Below, in pieces: positions 50,776 through 60,405 of a stretch of DNA of 64,000 nt. A model generated the notes under the pieces. The model saw only the letters and a program-made list of their open reading frames with translations. It did no database searches and was not told where the DNA came from. Both the position numbers and the translations under genes were made by a program. The DNA lies in the NCBI GenBank assembly GCA_016192105.1, contig JACPUV010000046.1, positions 62,001-126,000 of the forward strand. The letters are read 5' to 3'. Origin of the DNA: Sphingobacteriales bacterium. GTDB lineage: Bacteria > Bacteroidota > Bacteroidia > Chitinophagales > Chitinophagaceae. Position 1 is the first letter of the stretch. Each line of letters begins with the position of its first letter.

Positions 50776-52263
50776 ATGAGCGACAGGACAAATAAAGTAT
50801 TGGTTTTCTCTCTTGCGCAGGTTATAACCCTTGTAATAAATTTTTTTGTTTCTCCTTATTTGTCAAGGGCCTTGCCGAAGTCGGAATATTCAGCTTTTAA
50901 CCAGGTGATCGTCATCATCGGGTTAGCCGCTGTACTCTTTTCGTTCGGGATTCAGTCCGTTGTATTCCTATTCTTCTCCCGGAAGGATCCGGAACAACGG
51001 CAAACAATCAGCACCATCCAGTTTTTTATTCTCTGCCTGGGAGCTTTATCCGCATTGTGCTTATGGCTATTTACCTATGCAGCTTCCGGCCTGTTCGATA
51101 ATCCGCAAATTCCAGGTTATCTCCGTGCCTGTGCCCCGGCTGTATTCTTCACCTTTCTGAATAATTACCTGATCAGCGTGCTTGTTTTTAACAGCAGGAC
51201 CAAACAGGTAGCTTTTCTTGCGGTAACTACATCCTTTTTTACGGTCACATTTCTTTATCTTTCGCTGAACCGCTGGCATTCGGTTTCCCTGGCTTTATTT
51301 TTTTCCCAGGTGGCAGCTCCTTTGCTGAGCCTGCTTACCGCTTTTTTCCTGGCCCGCCGGTTTCTGCTACTGCAGATACGCCCGGACTGGCCTTCCGTTC
51401 TCCGAATATTTAAGGTGTCTGGACCGCTTTATATCACCAGCCTACTGGGTTCTTCTTATTTATACTTTTCTGCTTTTTTTGTCATCTTTATCCTGGGGGA
51501 TATTAATTATGCCAATTACAGGAACGGGGCGGTTGAAATTCCATTTATCAGTACTGTCGCCTTTTCCGTCAGCGCGATACTGCTGCCTGACCTGAACAAG
51601 TATTTTCATGAAGGCAACCTGGCTGCAGCATTGGAACTGAAAAAGAAAATCATCAACCAGTGTATTTTCCTGCTCTACCCGGTTATCGTTTTTTTCATTG
51701 TTTATCATTATGAGTTTATTGTAAGCTACTTTTCGATGAAGTATGCGGAAAGCGCCATCGTATTTGCAATCTATTCCTGCACCTGCTTTATCCGCATAAA
51801 TGACTACCAGGATGTGCTGATCACAGCCGGAAAGTCTGCATATATCCTGAAAGCGAATATCATTTACTTTCTTACTAATATCGCTTCTGTGGTGTTGCTG
51901 GGCCTCTTGTTCGGGATAAAAGGAGTAGCAGTGGCGGCCAGTTTATCTGTATTTGTACTGGCTTATATTTTACTAAGGAAGGATGCTGCGATATTTGGGG
52001 TTAATTTGCTGACTTTTTTTAAATTAAAGCCAATATTTGTTTTGCTGGGGGTTACATTCGGATTTTCGTTCCTGCTGAAATACGGGTTGTATTGGGTTTT
52101 CCCGGCTAATCATTTATGGCTGTTTTTAACCGCGGCCATGCTCTATTTTCCCGTCGTGTATATTTTTATTCTGAGGCAGGGCTATATTATTCCTTCTGTT
52201 GTGGATATCGTCAGAAAGAAACTCCCTTTTTTCTCTTTCCTGATTCAGACAAAACAAACCTGA
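50776..52263 (+). CDS. Wzx-type flippase
   Basis: The product has 495 residues and about twelve to fourteen transmembrane helices, starting NKVLVFSLAQVITLVINFFVSPYLSRALPKSEY with the PLYSRxL-type block of polysaccharide transporters. It moves the lipid-linked repeat unit across the inner membrane. Its stop overlaps the start of the next acyltransferase gene (TGATG), so the pair is translationally coupled. Confidence 0.93.
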   Translation: MSDRTNKVLVFSLAQVITLVINFFVSPYLSRALPKSEYSAFNQVIVIIGLAAVLFSFGIQSVVFLFFSRKDPEQRQTISTIQFFILCLGALSALCLWLFTYAASGLFDNPQIPGYLRACAPAVFFTFLNNYLISVLVFNSRTKQVAFLAVTTSFFTVTFLYLSLNRWHSVSLALFFSQVAAPLLSLLTAFFLARRFLLLQIRPDWPSVLRIFKVSGPLYITSLLGSSYLYFSAFFVIFILGDINYANYRNGAVEIPFISTVAFSVSAILLPDLNKYFHEGNLAAALELKKKIINQCIFLLYPVIVFFIVYHYEFIVSYFSMKYAESAIVFAIYSCTCFIRINDYQDVLITAGKSAYILKANIIYFLTNIASVVLLGLLFGIKGVAVAASLSVFVLAYILLRKDAAIFGVNLLTFFKLKPIFVLLGVTFGFSFLLKYGLYWVFPANHLWLFLTAAMLYFPVVYIFILRQGYIIPSVVDIVRKKLPFFSFLIQTKQT

Positions 52264-52787
52264 TGTTAAGTCTATATTTTTTATTTGCCCGTCTTTTTAT
52301 TTTCAGAAAGCAACCTTACCTACGGGTAATGGGTGCAGGGCAATTATTTACCAACTGGGTTTATCAGAAAATTCTCAAAATAAACCATGATGTTCCTTTT
52401 CAGGTACACTATACTTCCCGGCTGACAGGATGCAAAAATTTAAAAATTACCGGAAACCCTGAGAAGGTCATGGTCAGTTTTGCTTCCAGCGGGGGCTGTT
52501 ATTACGCGGTATCTGCAAATGCAATATTGGAAATTGGAGAAGGGACGATCTGGGCGCACAACCTGAATATACAGACATCTAATCATGATCTGAACAATTT
52601 TGAACAGGCTGTTGAAAAAGATATTAAAATTGGGAAACATTGCTGGATTGGTGGGAATGTAAGTATCGTGGCAGGTGTGGAATTGGGAGATCATGTGGTA
52701 GTCGGAGCTAATTCCGTCGTAACTAAATCATTCCCGTCACGAGTGGTGATCGGGGGATGCCCTGCGAGAATTATCAAAGAGTTTTAA
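52263..52787 (+). CDS. Hexapeptide-repeat acyltransferase
   Basis: The product has 174 residues from the ATG that overlaps the flippase stop. The C-terminal part has hexapeptide turns (ILEIGEGTIWAHNLNI, DIKIGKHCWIGGNVSIVAGVELGDHVVVGANSVVTKSFPS) and ends RVVIGGCPARIIKEF, the form of sugar O-acetyltransferases of the CysE/LacA type. It probably acetylates a sugar of the repeat unit. The catalytic histidine is likely in TSNHDL. Confidence 0.87.
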   Translation: MLSLYFLFARLFIFRKQPYLRVMGAGQLFTNWVYQKILKINHDVPFQVHYTSRLTGCKNLKITGNPEKVMVSFASSGGCYYAVSANAILEIGEGTIWAHNLNIQTSNHDLNNFEQAVEKDIKIGKHCWIGGNVSIVAGVELGDHVVVGANSVVTKSFPSRVVIGGCPARIIKEF

Positions 52788-52808
52788 TTGCCGGGCTGAC
52801 TGAATAGT

Positions 52809-53876
52809 ATGAAAATTCTTCTCCTGCCATATAATATTGCGTCCAAGGCTTCCATCACAATTGATGCCCTGAATAAAATTGAAGGGGTGGAAGCCAAAGG
52901 GCTTTTCCTGGGTGGAGATATAAAACAGACGATCGGGGAGAATGTGATTCGCATTGAGCCGGTGCCGTTTTCCCGGAACCCGGTGAAATGGGCTTTTCAG
53001 CAGATGCGAAAGGCCTGGTATTTCCGGAAACTGATCCGCTGGGCAGATGTGATCCACTGGATCTGGGACAGTGCATATGGCGGACAACTGGATATTAAAT
53101 ATGCGGCATACCTTAAAAAACCGGGCCTTATCGAGTGGTCGGGTAGTGATATCCGTTACAGGGAGCGGGCCATCGAACTGAACCGCTATATGCGGGATAT
53201 CTATGATAGGGGGTATGAATATGCACATATTGAGACGCGTGAGAAATCAGACCGGATACAGGAACGCTTTGCCCGCCTTGGTTTTTTCCCGCTGACCACA
53301 CCGGAAATGAACCTCTATGTCCGGAAAGATCTTTTTCCCCGGTCCTATATCACCCTCCACCGGCTGAACGTAAAGGACTTTGTGCCGGTGCAGTCCGCTA
53401 ACCAGCGTCCGCTGGTTGTACATGCTCCCACCCAGCGGGTGGCCAAGGGGACTGATCATATCATCCGGGTGGTGGAGGAATTGAAAACCGAACTGGATTT
53501 CGATTTTTACTTACTGGAAAACCTGCCCCGCCAGGAGGCCATGCGGCTGGTGCAGCAATGCGATATATTTATTGATCAGCTGATGCTGGGTTCGCATGGC
53601 CTGGCCAGTTGCGAAGCAATGGCCTTTGGCAAACCGGTACTGTGCTATATCATGCCGGCGGTTTTCCAGAACGGGCTGCCGCCGGAATGCCCGGTCGTGA
53701 ATGTAACGGTTGAAACCATGAAGACGGAATTGCGTAAACTGATCATGGACCCCTCCCTGCGCAGGGAGACCGGGAATAAGGGACGGGAATATGCGCTGAA
53801 GTATCATGATGCAGATGTGATCGCCAGGCGCTTTGCAGATTATTACAGGGAAGTGCTGGCATTAAAAAAGAATTAA
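52809..53876 (+). CDS. Glycosyltransferase, GT4-like
   Basis: The product has 355 residues. The C-terminal half shows VVHAPTQRVAKGTDHII and QLMLGSHGLASCEAMAFGKPVLCY, the GT-B donor-binding layout with an acidic residue in the GSHGLASCEAMA position. The N-terminal half begins ILLLPYNIASKASI, with the HWIWDSAYGG region next. Donor and acceptor cannot be deduced from sequence. The gene is in line with the other assembly genes. Confidence 0.86.
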   Translation: MKILLLPYNIASKASITIDALNKIEGVEAKGLFLGGDIKQTIGENVIRIEPVPFSRNPVKWAFQQMRKAWYFRKLIRWADVIHWIWDSAYGGQLDIKYAAYLKKPGLIEWSGSDIRYRERAIELNRYMRDIYDRGYEYAHIETREKSDRIQERFARLGFFPLTTPEMNLYVRKDLFPRSYITLHRLNVKDFVPVQSANQRPLVVHAPTQRVAKGTDHIIRVVEELKTELDFDFYLLENLPRQEAMRLVQQCDIFIDQLMLGSHGLASCEAMAFGKPVLCYIMPAVFQNGLPPECPVVNVTVETMKTELRKLIMDPSLRRETGNKGREYALKYHDADVIARRFADYYREVLALKKN

Positions 53877-53892
53877 AAATCAGCTATAATTT

Positions 53893-55761
53893 ATGTGTGG
53901 AATTGCCGGAATGATCGCTGCCAATCCAAATGAACTGGGCAGCAGCAGGCTTAAACAGATGACGGATATCATTGCCCACCGGGGCCCGGACGGCGAGGGA
54001 CAGTGGATCAGTCCGGATGGTAAAGTGGGCCTGGGCCATCGTCGCCTGGCCATTATTGATCTGTCGGAGGCCGCCGCACAGCCCATGCATTACATGGACC
54101 GCTACAGCATCACCTTCAACGGGGAGATCTATAACTATGTAGAGTTAAAAGAGCTTTGTGAGAAACAGGGATACCGCTTTGCCAGCCACAGCGATACCGA
54201 AGTGATCATGGCCCTCTACGACTGGAAAAAAGAAGCCTGCCTCTCTTATTTTGACGGCATGTTTGCCCTGGTTATTTACGACGCGAAGGAACAGAAAGTA
54301 TTTGCTGCACGGGACCGTTTCGGGGAAAAGCCTTTTTATTATTATCATGAGCCGGGAAAATTCTTTGCCTTTGCCAGTGAAATGAAGGCCCTCTGGGCAG
54401 CGGGGGTAAAACGGGAACTGAACAAACGGATGCTCTACAATTATATGGCTTTTAAATATGTGGACAATCCGGCCGATTACAGTGAAACATTTTTCTCCGG
54501 CATCACCCGCCTGCCTCACTCGCATTATATACTGATCGATATCCCCTCCCTGACAGGTAGCAGCCAACGGTACTGGGATATCAATAAAAATTATACGGAC
54601 CGTTCTATTACCATGGAACAGGCCGCGGAGAAATTCCGTGAGCTGTTTTACACGTCCGTCAGCCGGCGCCTCCGCAGTGATGTACCGGTGGGAAGCAGCC
54701 TCAGCGGGGGCCTCGACAGCAGCGCCGTGGTGGCCGTGATTGATGACCTGAATAAAACAAAGGGGCTGAAGCAAAGTACTTTTTCCGCTATTTTCCCCGG
54801 TTTTGAAAAAGACGAAAGTCATTATATCCACCTGCTGCTGAAACAGCTGAATGTGGACCCGCATTTCACCAGCCCGGATGCGGATACGATGCTGAAGGAA
54901 CTGAACACCTGCTTTTATCACCAGGAAGAGCCCTTTGGCTCCGCCAGCATCCTTGCTCAATATGAAGTACTAAAGCTGGCAAAACAAAATAACGTAACCG
55001 TATTACTGGACGGGCAGGGGGCTGATGAACTGTTAGCGGGGTATCATCCTTTTTACCAGTTCTTCTTCAAAGAGCTGAAAAAAAATGACCCGGCACTTTA
55101 TACCAGGGAACTGGCGGCTTACCGGCAGTTACAGGGAAACAGCAGGATCAACCCGATCCCGCCGAAGGACCTGAAATATTATGCGCGCAAACTGGGCGAA
55201 CCGGCCCGGGACCAGTTGAAAAAATGGAGGGGAATTTACCGGCAATGGACCCACCCTTATTTCAATGCGGAATTTTTCCAGGCCTACAGCCGGGAACAGT
55301 TTATTTTTCCCAACCCGGCTTCCACCCTCAATGAAGCCCTGTACAACAGTGTGAACGAAAGCATGACCCAGTTACTGCGCTATGCCGACCGGAACAGCAT
55401 GGCACATAGCCGTGAAGTAAGGCTGCCTTTCCTCAGTCATGAACTGGTGGAATTCCTCTTCAGCCTGCCGGCGGAGTTCAAGATACATGAGGGCTGGACC
55501 AAGTATATCCAGCGTAAAACCTTTGAACCCCTCCTGCCGGAAGCAATTACCTGGCGCAAGGACAAGATCGGGTACGAACCCCCACAGAAAAAATGGATGG
55601 AGAAGGAAGAAGTGAAGGACCGGATCCGGGGAGTGAGAAAAGAACTGGTAAGCAACGGGGTACTTCATAAAAATATCCTGAACCAGCCAGCCGAAGCCGC
55701 AGCCGCCCACGAGGATGTGAATAATAACTGGAACCATTTAATGCTTTCTTACCTTATCTAA
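53893..55761 (+). CDS. asnB: AsnB-type glutamine amidotransferase (asparagine synthase-like)
   Basis: The product has 622 residues. The glutaminase domain has nucleophile Cys2 (MCGIAGM), AHRGPDGEG and NGEIYNYVEL. The synthase domain has the PP-loop VGSSLSGGLDSSAV and LLDGQGADELLAGYH. True asparagine synthases and sugar-uronamide synthases share these features. Because the locus makes uronic acids and has a second such gene at its end, the enzyme may amidate a uronic acid in the polymer rather than make asparagine. That is inference. Confidence 0.92.
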   Translation: MCGIAGMIAANPNELGSSRLKQMTDIIAHRGPDGEGQWISPDGKVGLGHRRLAIIDLSEAAAQPMHYMDRYSITFNGEIYNYVELKELCEKQGYRFASHSDTEVIMALYDWKKEACLSYFDGMFALVIYDAKEQKVFAARDRFGEKPFYYYHEPGKFFAFASEMKALWAAGVKRELNKRMLYNYMAFKYVDNPADYSETFFSGITRLPHSHYILIDIPSLTGSSQRYWDINKNYTDRSITMEQAAEKFRELFYTSVSRRLRSDVPVGSSLSGGLDSSAVVAVIDDLNKTKGLKQSTFSAIFPGFEKDESHYIHLLLKQLNVDPHFTSPDADTMLKELNTCFYHQEEPFGSASILAQYEVLKLAKQNNVTVLLDGQGADELLAGYHPFYQFFFKELKKNDPALYTRELAAYRQLQGNSRINPIPPKDLKYYARKLGEPARDQLKKWRGIYRQWTHPYFNAEFFQAYSREQFIFPNPASTLNEALYNSVNESMTQLLRYADRNSMAHSREVRLPFLSHELVEFLFSLPAEFKIHEGWTKYIQRKTFEPLLPEAITWRKDKIGYEPPQKKWMEKEEVKDRIRGVRKELVSNGVLHKNILNQPAEAAAAHEDVNNNWNHLMLSYLI

Positions 55762-55770
55762 TTATACAGT

Positions 55771-56571
55771 ATGAGGAAGTTTTTATCCTGGGTATTTTCA
55801 AAGTTCCCGGAAGGCGAATTAAAAGACAAGGTCAGGCAATTTATTTACAATTTCCCGGCAGGGAAGGAATTTACAGTACGCAAAAAGGGTAAGATATGGG
55901 AACTGTTGTACCCTGGCTTTACACTGAAGTTTGTTCCCGATAGTGTTCCTTATCATGTATCCCTAACCAATTATATTTTTTTGCATCATTTCCCGGAAGA
56001 GCCGGTTGATTATTTTGTGGACGCGGGTGCCTATATTGGCTCATTCTCTGTATATGTGGCAAAAAAATACCGGCAGGTAAAAAAAGTAATTGCCATGGAG
56101 CCCGATCCTGCAACCCGGCAAATATTGGAAAGGAACCTCCGGTTGAACGAACTTTCTGATTTTGAGATTATTCCCGCAGGGCTCTGGAGCAGCAGGGAAG
56201 TATTGACCTTTTACCCGGATCAGAAACTGGCTTCTTCTGTTTTTCAACAGGGAGAGGGTGGGCGTTCAATAAAAATCAGTGTGGATAGCCTGGATGATAT
56301 ACTGCACAAAGTCACGGGTAAAAGAATATTTATAAAGATGAATATCGAAGGAGCCGAACTGGAAGCGCTGAGGGCCTGTAATGAAACTGTAAAAAATAAC
56401 AAAGTACATTTTGCCATAGCTTCAGACCATACAGTAAATGGAGAACTGACCTGTAAAAAAATACAGGAACTGTGCCGGGCAATGAATCTTTCTGTTACGA
56501 CGTTTACCCGCGGGAAGATAATCACGGTATATGCCAGCAACGAAACTGTGTACAGTAACCCGGTTACCTGA
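55771..56571 (+). CDS. FkbM-family methyltransferase
   Basis: The product has 266 residues. SAM-binding DYFVDAGAYIGSFSVYVAK with VIAMEPDPATRQILERNL is the FkbM fold, followed by DDILHKV and IFIKMNIEGAELEAL. FkbM members O-methylate sugars or lipids. It lies 9 nt after the AsnB-type gene and is likely cotranscribed. It may add an O-methyl group to the repeat unit. Confidence 0.92.
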   Translation: MRKFLSWVFSKFPEGELKDKVRQFIYNFPAGKEFTVRKKGKIWELLYPGFTLKFVPDSVPYHVSLTNYIFLHHFPEEPVDYFVDAGAYIGSFSVYVAKKYRQVKKVIAMEPDPATRQILERNLRLNELSDFEIIPAGLWSSREVLTFYPDQKLASSVFQQGEGGRSIKISVDSLDDILHKVTGKRIFIKMNIEGAELEALRACNETVKNNKVHFAIASDHTVNGELTCKKIQELCRAMNLSVTTFTRGKIITVYASNETVYSNPVT

Positions 56572-56648
56572 AACACCGGTGGAGGTTTTTGTTAACCGGC
56601 CCGGGCGGGAGGGAGGTCGGGTGAAAAATAGGCACACCTTATTTTTTT

Positions 56649-57233
56649 ATGAGAGTTAAACTGTTTTTATACATTGTCGCATCGATTGAACTACTGCGCG
56701 GCGTAATTCTCTTTCTTCAATATAAAATGCTGGGGGTGAAATTCAGCTCCGGGAAAGCACTTCGTATTTCGGCGGGTACCTCTTTCAGGGTTTATAATAA
56801 AAAGGCATCCATTCGTTTCGGGAAGAACAATTATATCCGGAAAAGCTGTTCGGTTGTTGTCGGGGACGGCGTCCTGAAAATTGGGGACAATTTCTTCATG
56901 AATAACTTCTCTTCGGTTAATTGTTTTGGGGTTATTGAGATCGGGAATGATTGCCTGATAGGGGAAGGGGTCAGGTTGTATGATCATAATTATGATTACC
57001 GTTCTGCAGAAAACCTTCCCTTAAATAAAAAAGGGCATAGAAAGGGGTTTATCTCGATAGGAAATAACTGCTGGTTAGGCACTAATACAGTGGTGCTGAT
57101 GGATGTGAAAATCGGGAATAATGTGATTATTGGGGCGAATAACCTGGTCTATAAGGATGTTCCTGATAATTCGATTATTCTTGCCAAACAGGACCCGGTT
57201 ATCCGGGCGTATAAAACCGGCGAACAGGAATAG
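56649..57233 (+). CDS. Hexapeptide-repeat acyltransferase, second in the locus
   Basis: The product has 194 residues with a hydrophobic N-terminal stretch, followed by hexapeptide turns (SIRFGKNNYIRKSCSVVVGDGVLKIGDNFFMNNF, in part; FISIGNNCWLGTNTVVLMDVKIGNNVIIGANNL) and DHNYDY with a candidate catalytic histidine. It is of the WcaF/LacA type. It probably acetylates or acylates another position of the repeat unit than the protein at 52263. Confidence 0.87.
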   Translation: MRVKLFLYIVASIELLRGVILFLQYKMLGVKFSSGKALRISAGTSFRVYNKKASIRFGKNNYIRKSCSVVVGDGVLKIGDNFFMNNFSSVNCFGVIEIGNDCLIGEGVRLYDHNYDYRSAENLPLNKKGHRKGFISIGNNCWLGTNTVVLMDVKIGNNVIIGANNLVYKDVPDNSIILAKQDPVIRAYKTGEQE

Positions 57234-57329
57234 GAATTTTTCCCGGATCTGTTCAGGTTGGATAGCCTGCTCAATAAGCAGAATATTTTAAGGAGCGAAA
57301 CAAGGAATACTTTAAAGGCATAGCACATC

Positions 57330-58535
57330 ATGAAGGAGTTGAAAAAAAAGGTGATTTATATTTCGAATGTAAATGTAAAGGGGCCGTTCCTGCCAGGGGT
57401 GGTTGAGAAAATTAAGGGCCAGCTTGCAGCTTTCAGAAATCACGGATTTGAAATTGATTTACTTTATCCTGCAGGAGACGGAACAGTCGTGATCGAAAAA
57501 CAGGATGGTACTGCAAGCGTATTTAAAGGGGCACGTGAAAAATACCCGGACCGGAATATTTTTGCGAAGATCAGGCGGCATATAAGCGTTACATGGTATG
57601 GGAGTATAAATTTCACTGCCTGTAGTGGCAGCATCCTGGATAGCGGGTATGATGCTGTGTACCTGCGTTTCTATATGCCAGGGAGGGACCTGATAAGTTT
57701 TTTGAAAAAAATAAAAAAGCGATCTGGGAAAACGGTCATATTGCTGGAGTATCCAACGCTGAATGTAAAAGCTTCTTTTGTCGCTGATTTACCCAGGAGG
57801 ATCAACTATTTTTTTAATCAGGGCAGAGTACAGAAATTAAATGACCTCGCGGATTATTTGATTACGCTTACAAAAGACAGGGTGCTGTTCGGAAGGCCGG
57901 CTGTTTTTATGGCAAATGGTATTGAGCTGAAAGGCATTATTCCGGTTAACCCGACCCCTTTCACTGACACAATCATCATCCTGGGTGTTGCATCTGATTG
58001 TGCATTTTATCATGGCTTTGATAAAGTGATCAGGGGGATCGCTGCTTACAATACACTTAATAGTGAAGTTAAAGTTAAGTTCAGAATTATCAGTAACCCG
58101 CTGAGCAAAAACGTGGACGCATTAAAATCGCTGACAGCGGAATTGGGCATGAATGAGTGGGTGAGTTTTGAACCGGTGATGACCCGGAAAGAACTGGAAA
58201 AAGTGTATAGCGAAGTACATATCGGGATGGGCACACTGGCGCTGCACCGCATTGGCCTGCAGGACAATTATTCACTGAAACACCGGGAATATGCCGCTTT
58301 TGGCCTGCCCTTCATTATGAGCAAAGGGGATGAACATTTCGAGTATTCACCATTTGTGCTGACTGTTGAAAGGGATGAAGAGCCGTTACCTGTTCAAAAG
58401 ATCGTTGCCTTTTATAAAGATATACGGGAGCGATATCCTGACTATCCAAACAGGTTCCGGGAATCGGTGGAAAAGCAGATTACCTGGGAGGGGCAGCTGC
58501 AGGGCGTATTTGACGTGATTGAAAAAGGAAAATAA
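57330..58535 (+). CDS. Glycosyltransferase, GT4-like
   Basis: The product has 401 residues with a GT-B form: VIYISNVNVKGPFLPGVVEKIKG at the start, LLEYPTLNV, YLITLTKDRVLF, ANGIELKGI and GVASDCAFYHGFDKVIRGI in the donor half. An EX7E-like signature is not clear. It is likely to add one sugar of the repeat. Specificity cannot be assigned. Confidence 0.82.
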   Translation: MKELKKKVIYISNVNVKGPFLPGVVEKIKGQLAAFRNHGFEIDLLYPAGDGTVVIEKQDGTASVFKGAREKYPDRNIFAKIRRHISVTWYGSINFTACSGSILDSGYDAVYLRFYMPGRDLISFLKKIKKRSGKTVILLEYPTLNVKASFVADLPRRINYFFNQGRVQKLNDLADYLITLTKDRVLFGRPAVFMANGIELKGIIPVNPTPFTDTIIILGVASDCAFYHGFDKVIRGIAAYNTLNSEVKVKFRIISNPLSKNVDALKSLTAELGMNEWVSFEPVMTRKELEKVYSEVHIGMGTLALHRIGLQDNYSLKHREYAAFGLPFIMSKGDEHFEYSPFVLTVERDEEPLPVQKIVAFYKDIRERYPDYPNRFRESVEKQITWEGQLQGVFDVIEKGK

Positions 58536-58545
58536 GCGGAAGCAA

Positions 58546-59634
58546 ATGAAAGTGGTGCAGGTCTTATACAGTGGTTTGGGCGGTCATGGCAGTGTGGTTA
58601 GTTCCCTGGTGCAGGCAGATACAAAGGGTGATTGGGAGCATGGACTGATATTTTACGGCGTGGAAAAGCTACTGCCCGCCTACCAGGAATTTTGCCTGAG
58701 CTATAGGGTGCCTTACCTGTATATTCAGAAGAAGAAGGGTATTTTCCGCTTGCCGGGAAAAGAAGTGTACAGGGCTTTTGCCAGCCTGCAGCCCGATGCC
58801 ATCATCCTGCACAGCCCCACCCTGATCCTTCCCGCCTGGCTCTATTGCCTGCGCCACCGGAAAAAACTCTTTGTGGTGGAGCACACACCCCATGCCATCA
58901 AGGGGAGGGCGGAACGGATCGCCACCCTGCTTTCCCTGCTGCTCGCCCGTAAAGTGGTTTGTCTTTCAGAAAACTACCGGAAGGAGTTGCAGAAAAGGAT
59001 TCCCTTTTTGAACCTGTCAAAAAGAATAACGGTCATCCGGAACGGGATTGACCTGAACCGCTTCAACCCCTTACCTGTCAGAGAAAGACAGGAATTCCAT
59101 ATCGGGATGGCCGGCCGCTTCAGCTCGCAGAAAAACCAGGGACTGATCCTGGAAGCGGCGATGGCAGGTTTTGCAGACGGAAGACTGGATAAACAGGTAC
59201 ATTTTCATTTTGCCGGAGAGGGGGAGACGCTGGACCGGCTGAAGCAACTATCTGAGGAAAAAGGCCTGGAGAGTCAGGTGCATTTTCATGGTTTGCTCGG
59301 GGAAATGGAACTGCTGGCTTTTTTCCGGCAGCTGGACCTTTATGTGCATGCCAGTTTTGCTGAAACCATGTGTACCTCCGTTATGCAGGCCATGGCCTGC
59401 GGCCTCCCGGTGATCGGGTCGGATATACCCGGTATTAACGACCTGCTGCCTGCCGGAGATAACACGATAACCCTGCTGCCCAATAATCAAGTGGAAACCT
59501 GGTTAAAACAAATGCTGTCTTACAGGGACAGGACTTTACGGGACAGGAAGGCAGCACAGGTCCGGCAGGCGGCCGGGCAGTATTTTTCCGCGGAAGAAAC
59601 ATTTGCCATCTACTCACAATTAATTGCCAGCTGA
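58546..59634 (+). CDS. Glycosyltransferase, GT4
   Basis: The product has 362 residues from ATG at 58546; an earlier in-frame TTG at 58519 would overlap the previous gene. GT4 signatures: VVQVLYSGLGGHGSVVSSL, VVEHTPHAIKG, VIRNGIDLNRFNP, GMAGRFSSQKNQGLILEAA and HASFAETMCTSVMQAMACGLPVIGSDI with the E-x7-E acid pair. A retaining transferase; its donor is unknown. Confidence 0.92.
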   Translation: MKVVQVLYSGLGGHGSVVSSLVQADTKGDWEHGLIFYGVEKLLPAYQEFCLSYRVPYLYIQKKKGIFRLPGKEVYRAFASLQPDAIILHSPTLILPAWLYCLRHRKKLFVVEHTPHAIKGRAERIATLLSLLLARKVVCLSENYRKELQKRIPFLNLSKRITVIRNGIDLNRFNPLPVRERQEFHIGMAGRFSSQKNQGLILEAAMAGFADGRLDKQVHFHFAGEGETLDRLKQLSEEKGLESQVHFHGLLGEMELLAFFRQLDLYVHASFAETMCTSVMQAMACGLPVIGSDIPGINDLLPAGDNTITLLPNNQVETWLKQMLSYRDRTLRDRKAAQVRQAAGQYFSAEETFAIYSQLIAS

Positions 59635-59637
59635 TCC

Positions 59638-60387
59638 ATGCCTGTCCTTACCGAAATTGCCAAGAACTACCTGATTAAAGTGCCTTTTATTAAAAGGATG
59701 GCCAAAAAAAGGCATGTTACCGGATTTAACCAGTCCGAGGAAGGGGTTCAAACCATTTATGATACCTATAAACGTTTCACCGGGTTTGAGGGTAAAAATA
59801 TAATAGAACTGGGGCCCGGGCATACCTGGGGTCCGGCGAAGAAAATGAAAGAGGCCGGGGCCGCCTCGGTTTCCATCATTGATATCGAACGGTATATTCC
59901 GGATTCCGTACAGGAAGAAAATCCCTGGCTGAATTATATTATTTATCCCGGAGGGGCCATGCCCCTGCCTGCGGATCATTTTGATTTGGTATTGAGTTAT
60001 ACAGTGTACGAACACCTGCGGCAGCCGGAAACCACGATCCGGGAAACCTACCGTATCCTGAAAAAAGGAGGAATGGCCATTCACCTGATCGACCTGGGTG
60101 ACCATATGTATTTCAAAATCGATCCCGCCAAACAATTCAATTGCCTTAAGTATGGGAGTAAAACCTGGGACCTGATGAGCCGGAACCGGAGTATCTATGT
60201 AAACAGGATTCGGCTCAGTGGCTGGCGGCAATTGCACCAGCAGGCGGGTTTCAGTATTGCGGAAGAAATCCCGTATATAGATGAGTACAGCCGGGAACTC
60301 TATGAAAAGGGGCAATTGCAGTACCTCAGTCCCTTAAAATCCGAAGACCGTTTTGCCTCCAATATTTTATTGGTGGTCAGAAAATAA
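59638..60387 (+). CDS. Class I SAM-dependent methyltransferase
   Basis: The product has 249 residues with the SAM motif GKNIIELGPGHTWGPAKKM, the acidic SIIDIERYIP, and LPADHFDLVLSYTVYEHLRQPETTIRETYRILKKGG. This is a Methyltransf_11/25-type enzyme. The gene starts three nucleotides after the stop of the glycosyltransferase gene. In this locus it probably methylates a sugar of the polymer. Confidence 0.9.
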   Translation: MPVLTEIAKNYLIKVPFIKRMAKKRHVTGFNQSEEGVQTIYDTYKRFTGFEGKNIIELGPGHTWGPAKKMKEAGAASVSIIDIERYIPDSVQEENPWLNYIIYPGGAMPLPADHFDLVLSYTVYEHLRQPETTIRETYRILKKGGMAIHLIDLGDHMYFKIDPAKQFNCLKYGSKTWDLMSRNRSIYVNRIRLSGWRQLHQQAGFSIAEEIPYIDEYSRELYEKGQLQYLSPLKSEDRFASNILLVVRK

Positions 60388-60405
60388 CCCATTCAAATAC
60401 CGTAC